Source: Pelagibacteraceae bacterium
GTDB taxonomy: Bacteria; Pseudomonadota; Alphaproteobacteria; Pelagibacterales; Pelagibacteraceae
Assembly (NCBI GenBank): GCA_018402735.1
Contig: JAGYIF010000002.1
Span: 310,001-374,000, forward strand
Direction: 5' to 3'
Length of the DNA: 64,000 nt
Positions 63,976 through 64,000 of this stretch are shown piece after piece; position 1 is the stretch's first letter; each line of letters opens with the position of its first letter. The notes beneath the pieces were generated by a model, which saw only the letters and a program-made list of their open reading frames with translations, was not told where the DNA came from and did no database searches. The position numbers and the translations under genes are program-made.

Positions 63976-64000
63976 TGAAATCACTTTTTATTTTAATAGA
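63975..64000 (+). CDS. Start of a further gene (truncated by window end)
   Basis: An ATG at 63975 overlaps the MscS stop codon (TAATG) and opens MKSLFILI before the window ends. The start context matches the coupled starts used throughout this window. Nothing can be said about the product. Confidence 0.45.

Noticed and set aside
1-64000. CRISPR arrays, insertion sequences, prophage, toxin-antitoxin pairs
   Set aside because: No regularly spaced repeats, transposase or integrase motifs, or small toxin genes were seen; gene order is core chromosomal.

Overview
The window reads as a piece of the main chromosome of an AT-rich (about 30% G+C by eye), streamlined alphaproteobacterium, most likely of the Pelagibacterales (SAR11) or a close relative. 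The evidence is the very tight gene packing (many 1-8 nt start/stop overlaps and no gene-free stretch over 300 nt), A/T-ending codons, lysine-rich proteins, small proteins missing accessory regions, and alphaproteobacterial gene orders such as ppsR-maf-aroE-coaE-dnaQ beside hemE-hemH-hemJ-rho, parB-parA-rsmG-mnmG-mnmE, and leuS-lptE-holA. The species assignment is an inference. I see no phage, transposon, CRISPR array, toxin-antitoxin pair or defence island.

Layout. 1-10.7 kb: a partial Bax-like peptidoglycan hydrolase, Nfu, a Usp protein, trpS, murJ, a MaeB-type malic enzyme, a BON lipoprotein, rsmI, an LpoA-like protein, rdgB and rph. 10.8-17.5 kb: a rightward run of grpE, dnaK, dnaJ, dapB, nth, a TenA-like gene and a PfkB kinase. 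17.5-20 kb: a 36-residue ArfA-like ribosome-rescue gene, an OmpR-type regulator with a degenerate receiver, an L,D-transpeptidase, a YggS protein and a ThiE/TenI-like protein. 20-24 kb: leuS-lptE-holA. 24-31 kb: the leftward chromosome partition and tRNA modification block parB, parA, rsmG, mnmG, mnmE and a UbiH-like gene, with a perfect 16-bp parS inside rsmG. 31-37.5 kb: ftsK-lolA, then the leftward histidine operon hisB-H-A-F-E with HIT and GNAT genes at its end. 37.6-41.4 kb: hslVU, Smr, Tim44-like, fxsA, secB.

41.3-48.9 kb is the probable origin of replication. A leftward operon (ppsR-maf-aroE-coaE-dnaQ) and a rightward set (hemE-hemH-hemJ, rho) diverge from an AT-rich 267-nt gap at 44816-45082. 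This matches the hemE-linked origin known from Caulobacter and Rickettsia. Together with parS/parAB about 18 kb away it makes the window origin-proximal.

48.9-64 kb: a Trm112-like small protein, a LON-domain protein, tRNA-Gly(GCC), PCD, purH, a heparinase-like protein, rpe, a small membrane protein, a two-component Na+/solute symporter (DUF4212 plus a large subunit) with its own promoter, inverted repeat and GC-rich hairpin, an SDHAF4-like small protein, acs, an EVE protein, tsaD, hemC-hemD, a MscS channel and the first codons of another gene. The symporter, Acs and the malic enzyme together suggest scavenging of acetate or similar short carboxylates.

No wholly new system is evident. The best leads are the origin region and its inverted repeats, the parS/protein-motif overlap, the minimal ArfA, RpoH-like heat-shock promoters in a locus where hrcA is missing, the diverged ThiE/TenI-like protein, and the pseudo-receiver regulator.
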